Positions 37,101 through 44,161 of a DNA stretch of 64,000 bases are shown one piece after another. Source of the stretch: Rhizobium gallicum bv. gallicum R602sp (GTDB lineage: Bacteria; Pseudomonadota; Alphaproteobacteria; Rhizobiales; Rhizobiaceae); assembly GCF_000816845.1 (NCBI RefSeq), contig NZ_CP006880.1, forward strand, positions 496,001 through 560,000. Reading direction: 5' to 3'. Position 1 is the stretch's first letter. The number at the start of each line of letters is the position of its first letter. Position numbers and translations under genes: made by a program. Under the pieces are notes generated by a model, which was not told the DNA's origin, searched no databases, and saw only the letters and a list, made by a program, of their open reading frames with translations.

Positions 37101-37225
37101 TAGGTCAGAGGCGCGTGGTGGGTCTGATTTCTCACGTTCCATTGGTGCAGGAGACGATTCCGAACGGATTCTATGTGCGAAAAGAACCGCGGGGAAGTTT
37201 CGTCGAGGCACGAGGAATGAATTGA
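34148..37225 (+). CDS. sbcC: Exonuclease subunit SbcC (Rad50-like SMC ATPase)
   Basis: This 1025-residue SMC-type ATPase has Walker A GPTGSGKSS at 35-43. It has two long coiled coils and a zinc-hook CPVC near residue 517, within GEACPVCGSTEHP. The ABC signature LSGGETFMAALALALG is near 924 and Walker B TIFIDEGFGSLD near 957. It holds DNA ends for SbcD. It is translationally coupled to sbcD. Nothing appears to be missing. Confidence 0.93.
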   Translation: MRPVRLTMQAFGPYAGRVVVDFRDAIASGLFGIYGPTGSGKSSIFSAMTFALFGEAAKAEQETASLRSDHADPGVPTEVEFVFDIADKRYVLRRRPEQTRPKQRGDGETRDTHEAWIFDATGLALEDITDANPGQVIAEKKTGPVKEAVFQLLGYGAEQFRQIVLLPQGKFETFMAAKTDKRLEILRELFDVSMYRRMAAKFKEDAAAAERRVRQEREVCAGRLSAEGFESPDALATGIGEAQVVHDTETLKEMAADQVFDASRTALAAARQLEDQFRAAEKARSDVEALVGKAEHIRELQGRADNAKRAQALLDVERHAKGAETECLEAEETMRAAAEANSAAAEKAGAASRTHEEERERSGEIEALRQAVGTLGRHQLTLSDASLYAQKADAALKAVQQAKKAFDCVEARIEEMHGRKLEKERALGSTRKNDAARQRLVHQRLLVENELKTAELHQAALDVADKARVEMQALKADNEEAVQWAQAARSRFDAAEAALAEAQAIHLAAKLAAGEACPVCGSTEHPLPAVGRAEHAGLDQSFRDAKAQWEEAQRSEQDASRLFASAQAKWQERQERLGALPKPERPAADYRTTIAGLGRQIEELGPAIDLAQAEAALTTLATEIGSTEQERDSLRTAFETSKTNEALARDRFEQAIATVPQELRTPGALIAMRAEHERQLAARMDAARVAEDAARRSREAAIIANTAADAARQAYENAIVRRDKAQAEFQARLAKSGLTKPQFSGFKQLVDAIEADAQEIADYGNALAIAHSNEETSTRAVEGRERPDTRILQEAYDTADEMLDLAKTARAQAQARLRQLEKLQLDIAGQLKRLDEIETETASLRTLAALFNAENPLRLDLETYAIGAMFDQVLVAANQRLGPMSGGRFSLEREIEGGAGRSRRGLGIRVFDVHTGKARPTSTLSGGETFMAALALALGLSDIVESVSGQVRLDTIFIDEGFGSLDTQNESGTLDQVLQVLTNLVGQRRVVGLISHVPLVQETIPNGFYVRKEPRGSFVEARGMN

Positions 37226-37486
37226 TACATGGCCGTGGCAAATGGTTGATCGCTTTGTTCGGGGAGGAGAGACGGCGTCTGCGGTTTCCTGACCCACTCG
37301 GGGCCTCAGCCAAGCTTTGTCGTGGGCCGATGTGCTAGGTTTTAAACAGGTTATTCTAGTCATTTCCGTGGATGTGCGCCTGTTAGCTCCTTCAAATGCA
37401 TTGCGGTTCGCATCAGGGCATTCATTCGCAAAACCTTCTTGCGGCTTCCGCCCCTCCGGCGGTTCTTTCTGGGATGAACTCCGCCT

Positions 37487-37735
37487 CGCAAAGATCATTG
37501 ATCGTCTGACGCCGGCGGATGAGCCGCGACGCCGCGCCGTCAATGAGATATTCGGCGGCATGCATGCGGCTGTTGTAATTCGACGACATTGACGCGCCGC
37601 AAGCCCCAGCATTGTGGAAAACCAGGAAATCACCGACCTGGGTGGGCGGCAGATTTCGGGTTTCGACAACGCTGTCCGGTCCCTGGGTGAGCACGTCACC
37701 CGACTCGCACAGCGGGCCGATAGTTGGCAGCCCTG
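37487..37735 (-). pseudogene. lysA: C-terminal fragment of diaminopimelate decarboxylase (lysA)
   Basis: The minus strand encodes about 83 residues that closely match the C-terminal part of LysA/PLP-dependent decarboxylases. They include TIGPLCESGDVL, VGDFLVFHNAGACGASMSS and SNYNSRMHAAEYLIDG, then LIRRRQTINDL. CESGD and NYNSR are hallmark active-site segments. No PLP-domain start is present upstream on the minus strand. This is a 3' remnant left by rearrangement, and the rest of 37226-37944 holds no other recognisable gene. Confidence 0.75.
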
Positions 37736-37944
37736 CACACGCAGCAGGATCGCAACCTGCTGTGCGTGGCTTCCTGCGGTTGATGGCAATTAGCGGGTTA
37801 GCCGACGCACCATGACATCGTCCATTTCCCTCGTGCACAATACCGCTTGGGATTCGGCTCCCTCAGAAAATCCCTCCCGGTTGTGGAAACGTATGGCCGC
37901 GGGGTTCGGCATTCACAGACAATTCCAATTGCACGATGCCTTGA

Positions 37945-38736
37945 TCAAGCGCGTACCGCCCGGATCATAAGCACGAACGCTGCCAGATCACGCCATCTGG
38001 CGAAACGCGGTATGGTCACGCACGCCTCCGGCGTCGGTCGTGGCTCGCGGACGTCAACAATCCGAAACCCTGCATGGGCGATGCCATTGAGGTATTCACT
38101 GAGGGTGCGTGGAAAGCGAGGCACCTCAAACAGCACTACGTCCTCATCGCTCGGCCGATCACCAAAGCGCCAACTCTCAACAAAATTGGTTTGGTCGAAA
38201 TATCGAGCAACGACCAAGCCAGTCGGCTTTCCTTTGACATCCCTGTGCCACTGTAATCCGGGGGTAACGAAACAGGGGTGCAGAACGCTGAACGCAATGA
38301 AACCACCCGGCCGCAGGAGCCTGAAGGCCTCCCGCATCGCCGCTGGAAAATCCGGCCCGTCCATCAAGGCCATCGTCGATACGACGGCATCGAAGGAGGC
38401 ATCCTCGAAGCCGGTGTCTCCGGTGTAGGATGCGACCTCGTACCGGATGGAGAGTGGGACGTGGTGCTCGACCTCACGTGCATGTCCAATCATTTTCTCG
38501 GAAAGATCGATGCCGGTCATTCGCGCACCCAACTCGGCGAACCGTCTGGTGTTGGAGCCTTCGCCGCAGCCAAAATCGATGACGTCTAATCCTGCGATGC
38601 TTGGCAGGAAGGCTTGAAACGCCGGAAAGGTGAATAGTTCGCGATAAGTGTCGTAGCCGTTCCGGACATCATGGGCCCATTGATCGGCATTGTCGTCCCA
38701 ACGGGCAGCAACTTCGGCTTCAGATACTTGGGTCAC
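37945..38736 (-). CDS. Class I SAM-dependent methyltransferase
   Basis: This 263-residue methyltransferase has motif I VIDFGCGEGSNTRRFAELGA, then GIDLSEKMIGHAR. The motif II/III region is SFDAVVSTMALMDG and FRLLRPGGFIAFSVLHPCF. The family is UbiE/methyltransferase type 11. The frame is open back to 38982. GTG 38736 with AAGGAG at 38743-38748 is chosen because the upstream residues are low-complexity and outside the family. The substrate is unknown, and the neighbours give no help. Confidence 0.8.
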   Translation of the reverse strand: MTQVSEAEVAARWDDNADQWAHDVRNGYDTYRELFTFPAFQAFLPSIAGLDVIDFGCGEGSNTRRFAELGARMTGIDLSEKMIGHAREVEHHVPLSIRYEVASYTGDTGFEDASFDAVVSTMALMDGPDFPAAMREAFRLLRPGGFIAFSVLHPCFVTPGLQWHRDVKGKPTGLVVARYFDQTNFVESWRFGDRPSDEDVVLFEVPRFPRTLSEYLNGIAHAGFRIVDVREPRPTPEACVTIPRFARWRDLAAFVLMIRAVRA

Positions 38737-38960
38737 TCTTTGCTCCTTCGAAGGGCCTGCTGGCGACAGGAAAGAACCTCGCAGACCTTTGGCATTTTCG
38801 CTCGCGGGGGCTAGTTTCCCCTCTGATCGAGACAACTTCCTTAACTTGGAACCTTCGAAAAAATACCGCCACAAATCATGGCTTCGTGATGAAGTCATCT
38901 CAACGGCGATATTTTCGTGACTATCGCAAATACCTTGTAATGATAGCAGCTGGCCTATCC

Positions 38961-39086
38961 ATGACGAATTCGATGCTAACACCGGCAGATATTGCGAGAC
39001 GCTCGCGCGAGAAGTCGATCAGTGCCCGAGCCGCCCGACATTGGGAGCCAGTGATGATAATTCACCCTCCGTTGCAAAACATTCGA
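38961..39086 (+). pseudogene. Possible N-terminal remnant of an amidase
   Basis: About 42 residues, with MLTPADIARRSREKSISARAA, resemble the start of amidase-signature enzymes (LTPADIARLIREKSISAREV form). They are followed by a PPLQNI segment where amidases have NPALNAI. The catalytic Ser-Ser-Lys region is absent. The similarity is short, so this is tentative. The rest of 38737-39180 shows nothing recognisable. Confidence 0.35.
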
Positions 39087-39180
39087 CCAAGGAATGGACA
39101 GGGTCAATCGTAAGATGGGCACAACGAGCGCTGCAACTATCGCCCGCTGCTTTCAAGCGCGAACTCGCTATCACAACGTT

Positions 39181-39603
39181 CTATGAGACGGTTAAAACCG
39201 TCAACTTGTGCTGCCGGCCATCTCGTGCGGCCCAGTTCATCGCCTGACCGGCGGCCAAGCCGAGAAGGGCAGTCCCAATGGGAGTGAGGATAGATATCTT
39301 TCCTTCAGAGATATCGGCGTCTCTCGGGAAAACAAGCGTCACCCTTCGCGCATCGCCGGTATCCGTCTCATACTCTACCGTCGATCCCATGCGCACGACG
39401 TTTCGAGGCACCGAGACGTCGGCTACCACACGTGCGCGTTCGAGCTCGAGCAAAAGTCCATCGGAAATCTCGGGAAAGCGCTCGGCCGCGACGAGGGCAA
39501 GGTTGTTCAATCGCTCTTGATCCGTTTTTCCTATCACGATTGACGGTTTTCGTGGTTTTTTGCTGTATTCCTTCATTTTTCTTACGCGTCCTTTTTCGCT
39601 CAC
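39181..39603 (-). CDS. rnk: Nucleoside diphosphate kinase regulator Rnk-like (GreA/GreB C-terminal domain)
   Basis: This 140-residue protein has a short N-terminal helix region (KPSIVIGKTDQERLNNLAL). A GreA/GreB-type C-terminal FKBP-like domain (about 60-135) contains VRMGSTVEYETDTG, VTLVFPRDADISEGKISI and TPIGTALLGLAAGQ. That is the Rnk pattern. It probably binds RNA polymerase. The GTG start at 39603 overlaps the PtsN-like stop by a GTGA. An ATG at 39576 giving MKEYSKKP is an alternative start. Confidence 0.8.
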   Translation of the reverse strand: MSEKGRVRKMKEYSKKPRKPSIVIGKTDQERLNNLALVAAERFPEISDGLLLELERARVVADVSVPRNVVRMGSTVEYETDTGDARRVTLVFPRDADISEGKISILTPIGTALLGLAAGQAMNWAARDGRQHKLTVLTVS

Positions 39604-40103
39604 CTGGGCGACACCAAGGCAGCGGCTCGGTCCGAGATTGGGAGCTCGGTCGTTGCCTTAATGTCATTGTCAAGGATTGCCATCACCTCGTCAGAGGACT
39701 GTGCCAGTCGGAGTCCCTCGTGGATCTGAGGCGCCCGAACCAATCGGCACAGTTGGGCGAGCGCGGGCAGGAAGGTGGCAGTGGCAGATCGGGGCCAGAG
39801 CAGCGTGAAAACAAGATCGACGGGATCGCCGTCGGGGCTGCCGAAATTAATAGGAGCGGCTAATCGCGTGAACGACGCAACAGGACACGAGATCGACGGG
39901 AACAGGGCATGCGGGACGGCGATGCCACGGCCAATCCCTGTTGCACCGCCACTTTCACGCTTCCAAAGGCGCCGAAGGACGACCTGATCATCGACCCCAG
40001 CTCGTCGCGCAATCCTGACCGCTATCTTGGACAGCGCCGAGAGCTTTCCCTTTGTCACAAGGTCAAGTGTAACGTCTTTTTCTGACAGGTGTTTGAAAAT
40101 CAT
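39600..40103 (-). CDS. ptsN: PTS IIA-like nitrogen-regulatory protein (PtsN/EIIA-Ntr family)
   Basis: This 167-residue PTS EIIA-type-2 domain protein has its phosphorylated histidine at H65, in GIGRGIAVPHALFP. The chosen start is ATG 40103 (MIFKHLSEKDVTLDL), with AGAGG upstream on the minus strand. The frame is open to 40181. EIIA-Ntr proteins regulate potassium and carbon/nitrogen balance through phosphorylation. This one is away from rpoN, so it is probably an accessory paralogue paired with the Rnk-like gene. Confidence 0.82.
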   Translation of the reverse strand: MIFKHLSEKDVTLDLVTKGKLSALSKIAVRIARRAGVDDQVVLRRLWKRESGGATGIGRGIAVPHALFPSISCPVASFTRLAAPINFGSPDGDPVDLVFTLLWPRSATATFLPALAQLCRLVRAPQIHEGLRLAQSSDEVMAILDNDIKATTELPISDRAAALVSPR

Positions 40104-40614
40104 CGTGGTCGCCTCTAAGCCAAACGCCGCGCAAGTGTGCAAAGTGCGTTTAGCTTCGCACTCCGTCTGCAGCGGTGTCACATTGAATTGCGGTGCTTGC
40201 GGACCCGGACGCGAAGTCAGTGGAGTTCGCGCCCGGGTTAGAGGCCTGCTTTAAGGCGTCCTGGCTCTCGCCGATGCATGAAAGTATTCATGATGGCTAA
40301 AACATGGGGAGAAATAATTTGAAATCAAGCGAGAAGTCAAAAATCTGAGATCGCAGTTGAATTTACCATCGCGCGCTCAGTCTACCTCCGGCTAATGACC
40401 GGCGATTAGATGAATCCTTCTCATACAATGCCTGTATTCTAATGATGTCGACGGATATAAACAAGGTGCAGAAATACTGCACTGAAATGCCAGTTTATTT
40501 CGTTGGACTAATATTCCCATCAGCTCTTGAATGGCTCTACGCGACAGGTCGTGCGCAGCCCGTCGATTGCCGGAAATTCGGCGACGCGGGTTTGAACGAA
40601 AAAGGATTTCCGCC
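40104..40614. other. Intergenic region with a 16-bp inverted repeat
   Basis: There is no convincing gene. CATGAA (40277-40282) and TTCATG (40287-40292) form a perfect 6-4-6 inverted repeat that could be an operator. A 58-codon plus-strand frame (40442-40618) overlaps the next start by ATGA but has no recognisable features. The region probably carries the divergent promoters of the PtsN-like and DUF5602-like genes. Confidence 0.35.
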
Positions 40615-41028
40615 ATGAAAAAACTCCTCCTCGTATCTGCTCTGACACTGTCCGGCTCGCTTTGTGCCATGGCGGCGCAGGAAGTCGCAAAATCGCCACC
40701 GGCCGCCCCTTATCAGCAGGTCAGCAAGCTGGTGAAGTTGCCCGACTTCCTGCCCGGAATGGGACAACTCTTCGTCGATCCGGCGACACTGCCGGCCGGT
40801 CCGTTCCTCGCATATGATCACGACGGAAGGCTTGTCAGTACGATCTATATGCTGCCGACAAAGGATCTCAATCCGGACAAGTCATTCGCCGATCTTGCGG
40901 CGCCCGGCGGCAACGTCGACCATGTCGACGTCTATTACAATGCCGGCCATCCGGGCGTGGAAGAGCCGCATGTCCATGTGGTGCTGTGGCATGTCACAGC
41001 GGCCGACGAAGCGAGCGTCGCCAAATGA
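40615..41028 (+). CDS. Secreted DUF5602 (TTHB210-like) domain protein
   Basis: This 137-residue protein has a clear signal peptide (MKKLLLVSALTLSGSLCAMA, cleavage near residue 20). The His-rich segments NVDHVDVYYNAGHPG and EPHVHVVLWHV fit DUF5602/TTHB210-like proteins. The His pattern suggests metal binding in the periplasm. AAAGGA at 40600-40605 marks the start. Its stop overlaps the cupredoxin start by ATGA, so both act together. The specific role is unknown. Confidence 0.7.
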   Translation: MKKLLLVSALTLSGSLCAMAAQEVAKSPPAAPYQQVSKLVKLPDFLPGMGQLFVDPATLPAGPFLAYDHDGRLVSTIYMLPTKDLNPDKSFADLAAPGGNVDHVDVYYNAGHPGVEEPHVHVVLWHVTAADEASVAK

Positions 41029-41552
41029 CTATCGCGCGACGACACATGCTCGGCTGGGGCGGTGGCCTCATCGCGGCCATTTCCTTGTCCGGGCGAGATG
41101 TGTGGGCACAAGAGGTGGTGGAAATTAGGATGCAGGGGCGCGCCGATGGCTCGCATGTCTGGTTCGATCCGATTGGTGTTCTGATCAAGCCCGGTCAGAC
41201 GGTCCGCTGGATCAACCTCAACCCCGGCAATTCCCATACGACCACCGCCTATCATCCGGCAAACTTCGGAAGACCGCTCCGCATTCCTGAAGCGGCAAAA
41301 TCCTGGGCTTCAGACTATCTCCTGCCTGACGAGAGCTTCTCAGTTATCTTCACCAAGCAAGGGGTCTATGACTACTATTGCATTCCCCACGAGCACGCTG
41401 GAATGGTCGGTCGCATCATCGTCGGCAAACCAGAATCCCATGGCGGCTGGATGGAGCCGGTCACTGCAAGCCGCGGCCTCCCGGATGAGGCTCTCGAGGC
41501 GTTCCCGACTGTCGAAGAAATAATGGCGAAGCGGATAGTCCGCCAGGTTTAG
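41025..41552 (+). CDS. Cupredoxin-domain periplasmic copper protein
   Basis: This 175-residue blue-copper-type protein has type 1 ligands H71 (NSHTTT), C119, H122 and M127 (CIPHEHAGM), spaced as in pseudoazurin/plastocyanin. The N-terminus ARRHMLGWGGGLIAAISL looks like a Tat signal. It would carry electrons or copper in the periplasm. It is coupled by ATGA to the DUF5602-like gene. No partner oxidase lies nearby. Confidence 0.82.
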   Translation: MTIARRHMLGWGGGLIAAISLSGRDVWAQEVVEIRMQGRADGSHVWFDPIGVLIKPGQTVRWINLNPGNSHTTTAYHPANFGRPLRIPEAAKSWASDYLLPDESFSVIFTKQGVYDYYCIPHEHAGMVGRIIVGKPESHGGWMEPVTASRGLPDEALEAFPTVEEIMAKRIVRQV

Positions 41553-41659
41553 AGAGCCCGACAGGTTGGGCAGTTGTCTGGCTGACAATGAATAGGAAAA
41601 AGCGATGCGGACGGCCGGAGTTTTCTGACGGCCGTCGGTGAACAAGGAGGTGGATGGCC

Positions 41660-42460
41660 ATGGCGGAGATGGCGTTTTCGAATGAGATTTTGGTGCAATC
41701 GCAGGCGGAGCGCGGTGGCCGCGAACAGGCGGCCCAACAGCGCGAGCGCGCGCTAAATCGGCTTGCGATCCTGGGAGAGATGACCGGCGGTATTGCCCAT
41801 GATTTCAGAAACCTTCTGACGGTCATCGAATCCGGCTTGAGGCTGGCCGAAAGAAGGGCCGATCAGCCGGAAAGCGTGCGCGCGGATATCGGCGCGACGC
41901 GGGAAGCCGTCAATCGAGGCGTCGAACTGACGTCTCAGTTGCTCGCCTTTGCAAGCGATAGGAAACCCGACCTCCAGGCGCGCGATTTGAACGAGCTCGT
42001 CCGTTCTTTCGAGCCTTTCCTCAGATATGGCGCGGGCGCTCACGTCCGCGTCAGGCTCGAACTTGGTTCCGACATCCCGAGTTGTCTCGTCGATCCGACG
42101 TTGTTCGACGCCGCCGTCCTTAATCTTGTCCTCAACGCTCGCGATTCCATGCCAAGCGGCGGTGAGATTTGTATCGCAACGGAGCGGCTTGTCGAGGCGG
42201 ATACTGCGCCCGGCCAGCCGGCGCCGAAAACCTATGCACGCCTTCGCGTTCAGGATCGCGGCTGCGGCATGCCGTCGGAAACTCTGCAAAAGGTGCTGGA
42301 CCCATTCTTCACGACCAAGGGCGAAAACGGCACCGGAATGGGATTGTCACAGGTATACGCGACTGTACAGTTGGTTGGCGGCCATCTACGCATCGCCAGT
42401 AAGCGAGGAACCGGAACCACAGTCGATCTTCTGTTTCCATCGACCGAAGAGGCCGTTTAG
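41660..42460 (+). CDS. Soluble orphan histidine kinase (HisKA + HATPase_c)
   Basis: This 266-residue kinase core has the H box GGIAHDFRNLLTV (H47), N box NLVLNARDSM, G1 DRGCGM, and F/G2 DPFFTTKGENGTGMGLSQVY. It resembles the kinase part of hybrid sensor kinases. It lacks a membrane segment, a sensor domain beyond about 35 N-terminal residues, and a receiver. No response regulator gene is adjacent. ATG 41660 is at better distance from AAGGAGG (41644-41650) than ATG 41654. It may be a truncated hybrid kinase or may signal through a remote regulator. Confidence 0.83.
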   Translation: MAEMAFSNEILVQSQAERGGREQAAQQRERALNRLAILGEMTGGIAHDFRNLLTVIESGLRLAERRADQPESVRADIGATREAVNRGVELTSQLLAFASDRKPDLQARDLNELVRSFEPFLRYGAGAHVRVRLELGSDIPSCLVDPTLFDAAVLNLVLNARDSMPSGGEICIATERLVEADTAPGQPAPKTYARLRVQDRGCGMPSETLQKVLDPFFTTKGENGTGMGLSQVYATVQLVGGHLRIASKRGTGTTVDLLFPSTEEAV

Positions 42461-43308
42461 GCCTCCATGTTGCCCTCGCAGATGGCGCGTAGCCCCACCA
42501 GGGCGGGGCCAACAACGCTCTCGTCAGCATTAGCAGACCTCACTGCGTAAACCGGGTAGGAAAATTGCGGCATTTCGGGCACTAGGTGGAGCTGCCCCGC
42601 CGCAATATACGGCTCCACCGCGCTCATCCTGAAATATCCGGAGCCGCCGCTCGCAAGAACATAGCTGAGCGCCAGGGGACCGAGATCGAACGAGAGGTCG
42701 GGTGTGACATCCGGGAAATTCATGTCGTGGTGCAGCACGAAATCCGGCCCCCAGTCCATATAAACGTAGTTCGTCGCCTCGAGGCGCTCCGCTCCGCGAT
42801 AGGTTGTCACAAGCACCAGCTTCTCTTCCATAAGGAGATCGATTTTGAGGCCGGGGCGATGTTGGGGCGCATACATGATCGCAACATCAACCAGCCCCGA
42901 AGCGACCTGATTAATCAGGTCCTGCGGCACGTCGACATGTACGCGAAGCGCGATATCGGGAAGGCAATGACGAATCCATCTGACCCAGTTCAGCAGGAGT
43001 GGTTGCGCAAGCGTGACTTCGCTGCCTATCGTTAGCACCGCTCGGTGGCCTGCCGGCACGGCGACCTGTTGACGAGTGCGTTGCCACAACTGGACGAACG
43101 CCGGTGCGTGGCGCAGAAACTGCTCGCCAGCCGGCGTGAGAGACGCTCCGCTCTTATTCCGAACGAAGAGCGGTCGGCCAAGCAGCTGCTCGAGGTTGCG
43201 AATACGCGCGCTGACGGTGGTCTGGGCAACATTCAAGCGTTCAGCGGCGCGAATAAAACTTCCCGTTGAAACTATTTCCAAGAACGTACGGGCGAGTTCA
43301 ATGTCCAT
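42457..43308 (-). CDS. LysR-family transcriptional regulator
   Basis: This 283-residue regulator has the LysR HTH at residues 1-60 (ARTFLEIVSTGSFIRAAERL, AQTTVSARIRNLEQLLG, LFVRNKSGASLTPAGEQFL). A LysR substrate-binding domain follows. It is convergent with the histidine kinase gene, with 4 bp of overlap at the stop codons. No divergent target gene is obvious: the next stretch, 43309-43673, holds no recognisable gene. Confidence 0.85.
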   Translation of the reverse strand: MDIELARTFLEIVSTGSFIRAAERLNVAQTTVSARIRNLEQLLGRPLFVRNKSGASLTPAGEQFLRHAPAFVQLWQRTRQQVAVPAGHRAVLTIGSEVTLAQPLLLNWVRWIRHCLPDIALRVHVDVPQDLINQVASGLVDVAIMYAPQHRPGLKIDLLMEEKLVLVTTYRGAERLEATNYVYMDWGPDFVLHHDMNFPDVTPDLSFDLGPLALSYVLASGGSGYFRMSAVEPYIAAGQLHLVPEMPQFSYPVYAVRSANADESVVGPALVGLRAICEGNMEA

Positions 43309-43673
43309 TGAAGAATAGCATAAACGTTGCGCTCAAATGTCAATCAAATTCGTTTGCTAAATGCTGGTCGCTCTGTAAGCTTTGGTAATTCCAAACGCTC
43401 CGTGCTGCACAGCGTCAGTTGTCGTGGCCTGAACTCGCTCAAGCCCGCGCAGCGTTGATACGCAGCGTGACAGGACAAACCATGTCGTTCAAAGAAAAGA
43501 GCGAGGGCGACCTCCTCACGACGCTTGGCGCAGTTGGCAGCAGATACTTCGTCTATCGCCGCGGCGAAAGTTTCGAACGAGCCAGTTGCGCGACCGGCAC
43601 AACTCATATCGAGTGGCCGCCACCGACATCCACGCCAGTCGCCGGAAACACTCGCGCTATCGACAGGCGGCTT
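43309..43673. other. No recognisable gene
   Basis: About 365 bp upstream of the LysR gene contain a long plus-strand frame (from 43419) that runs across the DUF488 remnant and shows no known motif. I take that frame as a shadow. The LysR promoter should lie here. Confidence 0.4.
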
Positions 43674-43990
43674 TTATCGATGCGCCAGCAAGATTTCCCC
43701 GAGTACGACGGTATCGTTGTGGATCGCGTCGTTCGCTCCGTGAGCAAGTGTGACGAGACTTTTCAGCGCCAGGTGGTGCAATCGATAGACGTCGGGATGC
43801 TCCCGGATTCCCGTGGAATATCGGCTGTGAAATACCTCCCAACGGGCTCGGTCGTATCCCGGACCATCTCCGCAATTGAGTGCTTGGCGCCAGTTCCTTC
43901 GCCCAATAGTCAACTGCCGCATTGGTCTTCTTCACCGCCGGGCCACAAGGCGGTTCTTGCTGATGGGTGCTTGAACGACACATCCGGCAA
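43674..43990 (-). pseudogene. DUF488-family gene broken by frameshifts
   Basis: Three overlapping minus-strand frames together spell a DUF488 protein. First comes ARTALWPGGEED (near 43965-43930), like DRLWPRG in intact members. Next is NAAVDYWAKELAPSTQLRRW (43923-43864). Then YDRARWEVFHSRY and VTLAHGANDAIHNDTVVL run from 43856 to the stop at 43674. Intact members carry these blocks in one frame of about 115-120 residues. At least two single-base shifts are needed here, one close to 43858. It is presumably non-functional. Confidence 0.65.
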
Positions 43991-44161
43991 TAAAATTGCA
44001 CGCAACAACCTATTAAATTCGTTTGCGTAACGCGTCCAATGACAACAAGCTGCCGGGCAGAGATGGCGACAGGCAGGCGCAATATTGAGATCAAAGGCAG
44101 CGCGAAACGGAGTTCGCCCTTCGCCACGCCAAGGAGCCCTCTGAAGCCAAGGAGAAGACGA

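Noticed and set aside
40442..40618. 58-codon frame overlapping the DUF5602-like start by ATGA
   Set aside because: No ribosome-binding site or recognisable sequence; the overlap could be chance in the leader of the next gene.
43419..44030. 203-codon plus-strand frame upstream of the Rieske reductase
   Set aside because: No motif or signal was seen, and its right half lies opposite the DUF488 remnant, whose blocks are recognisable on the other strand.
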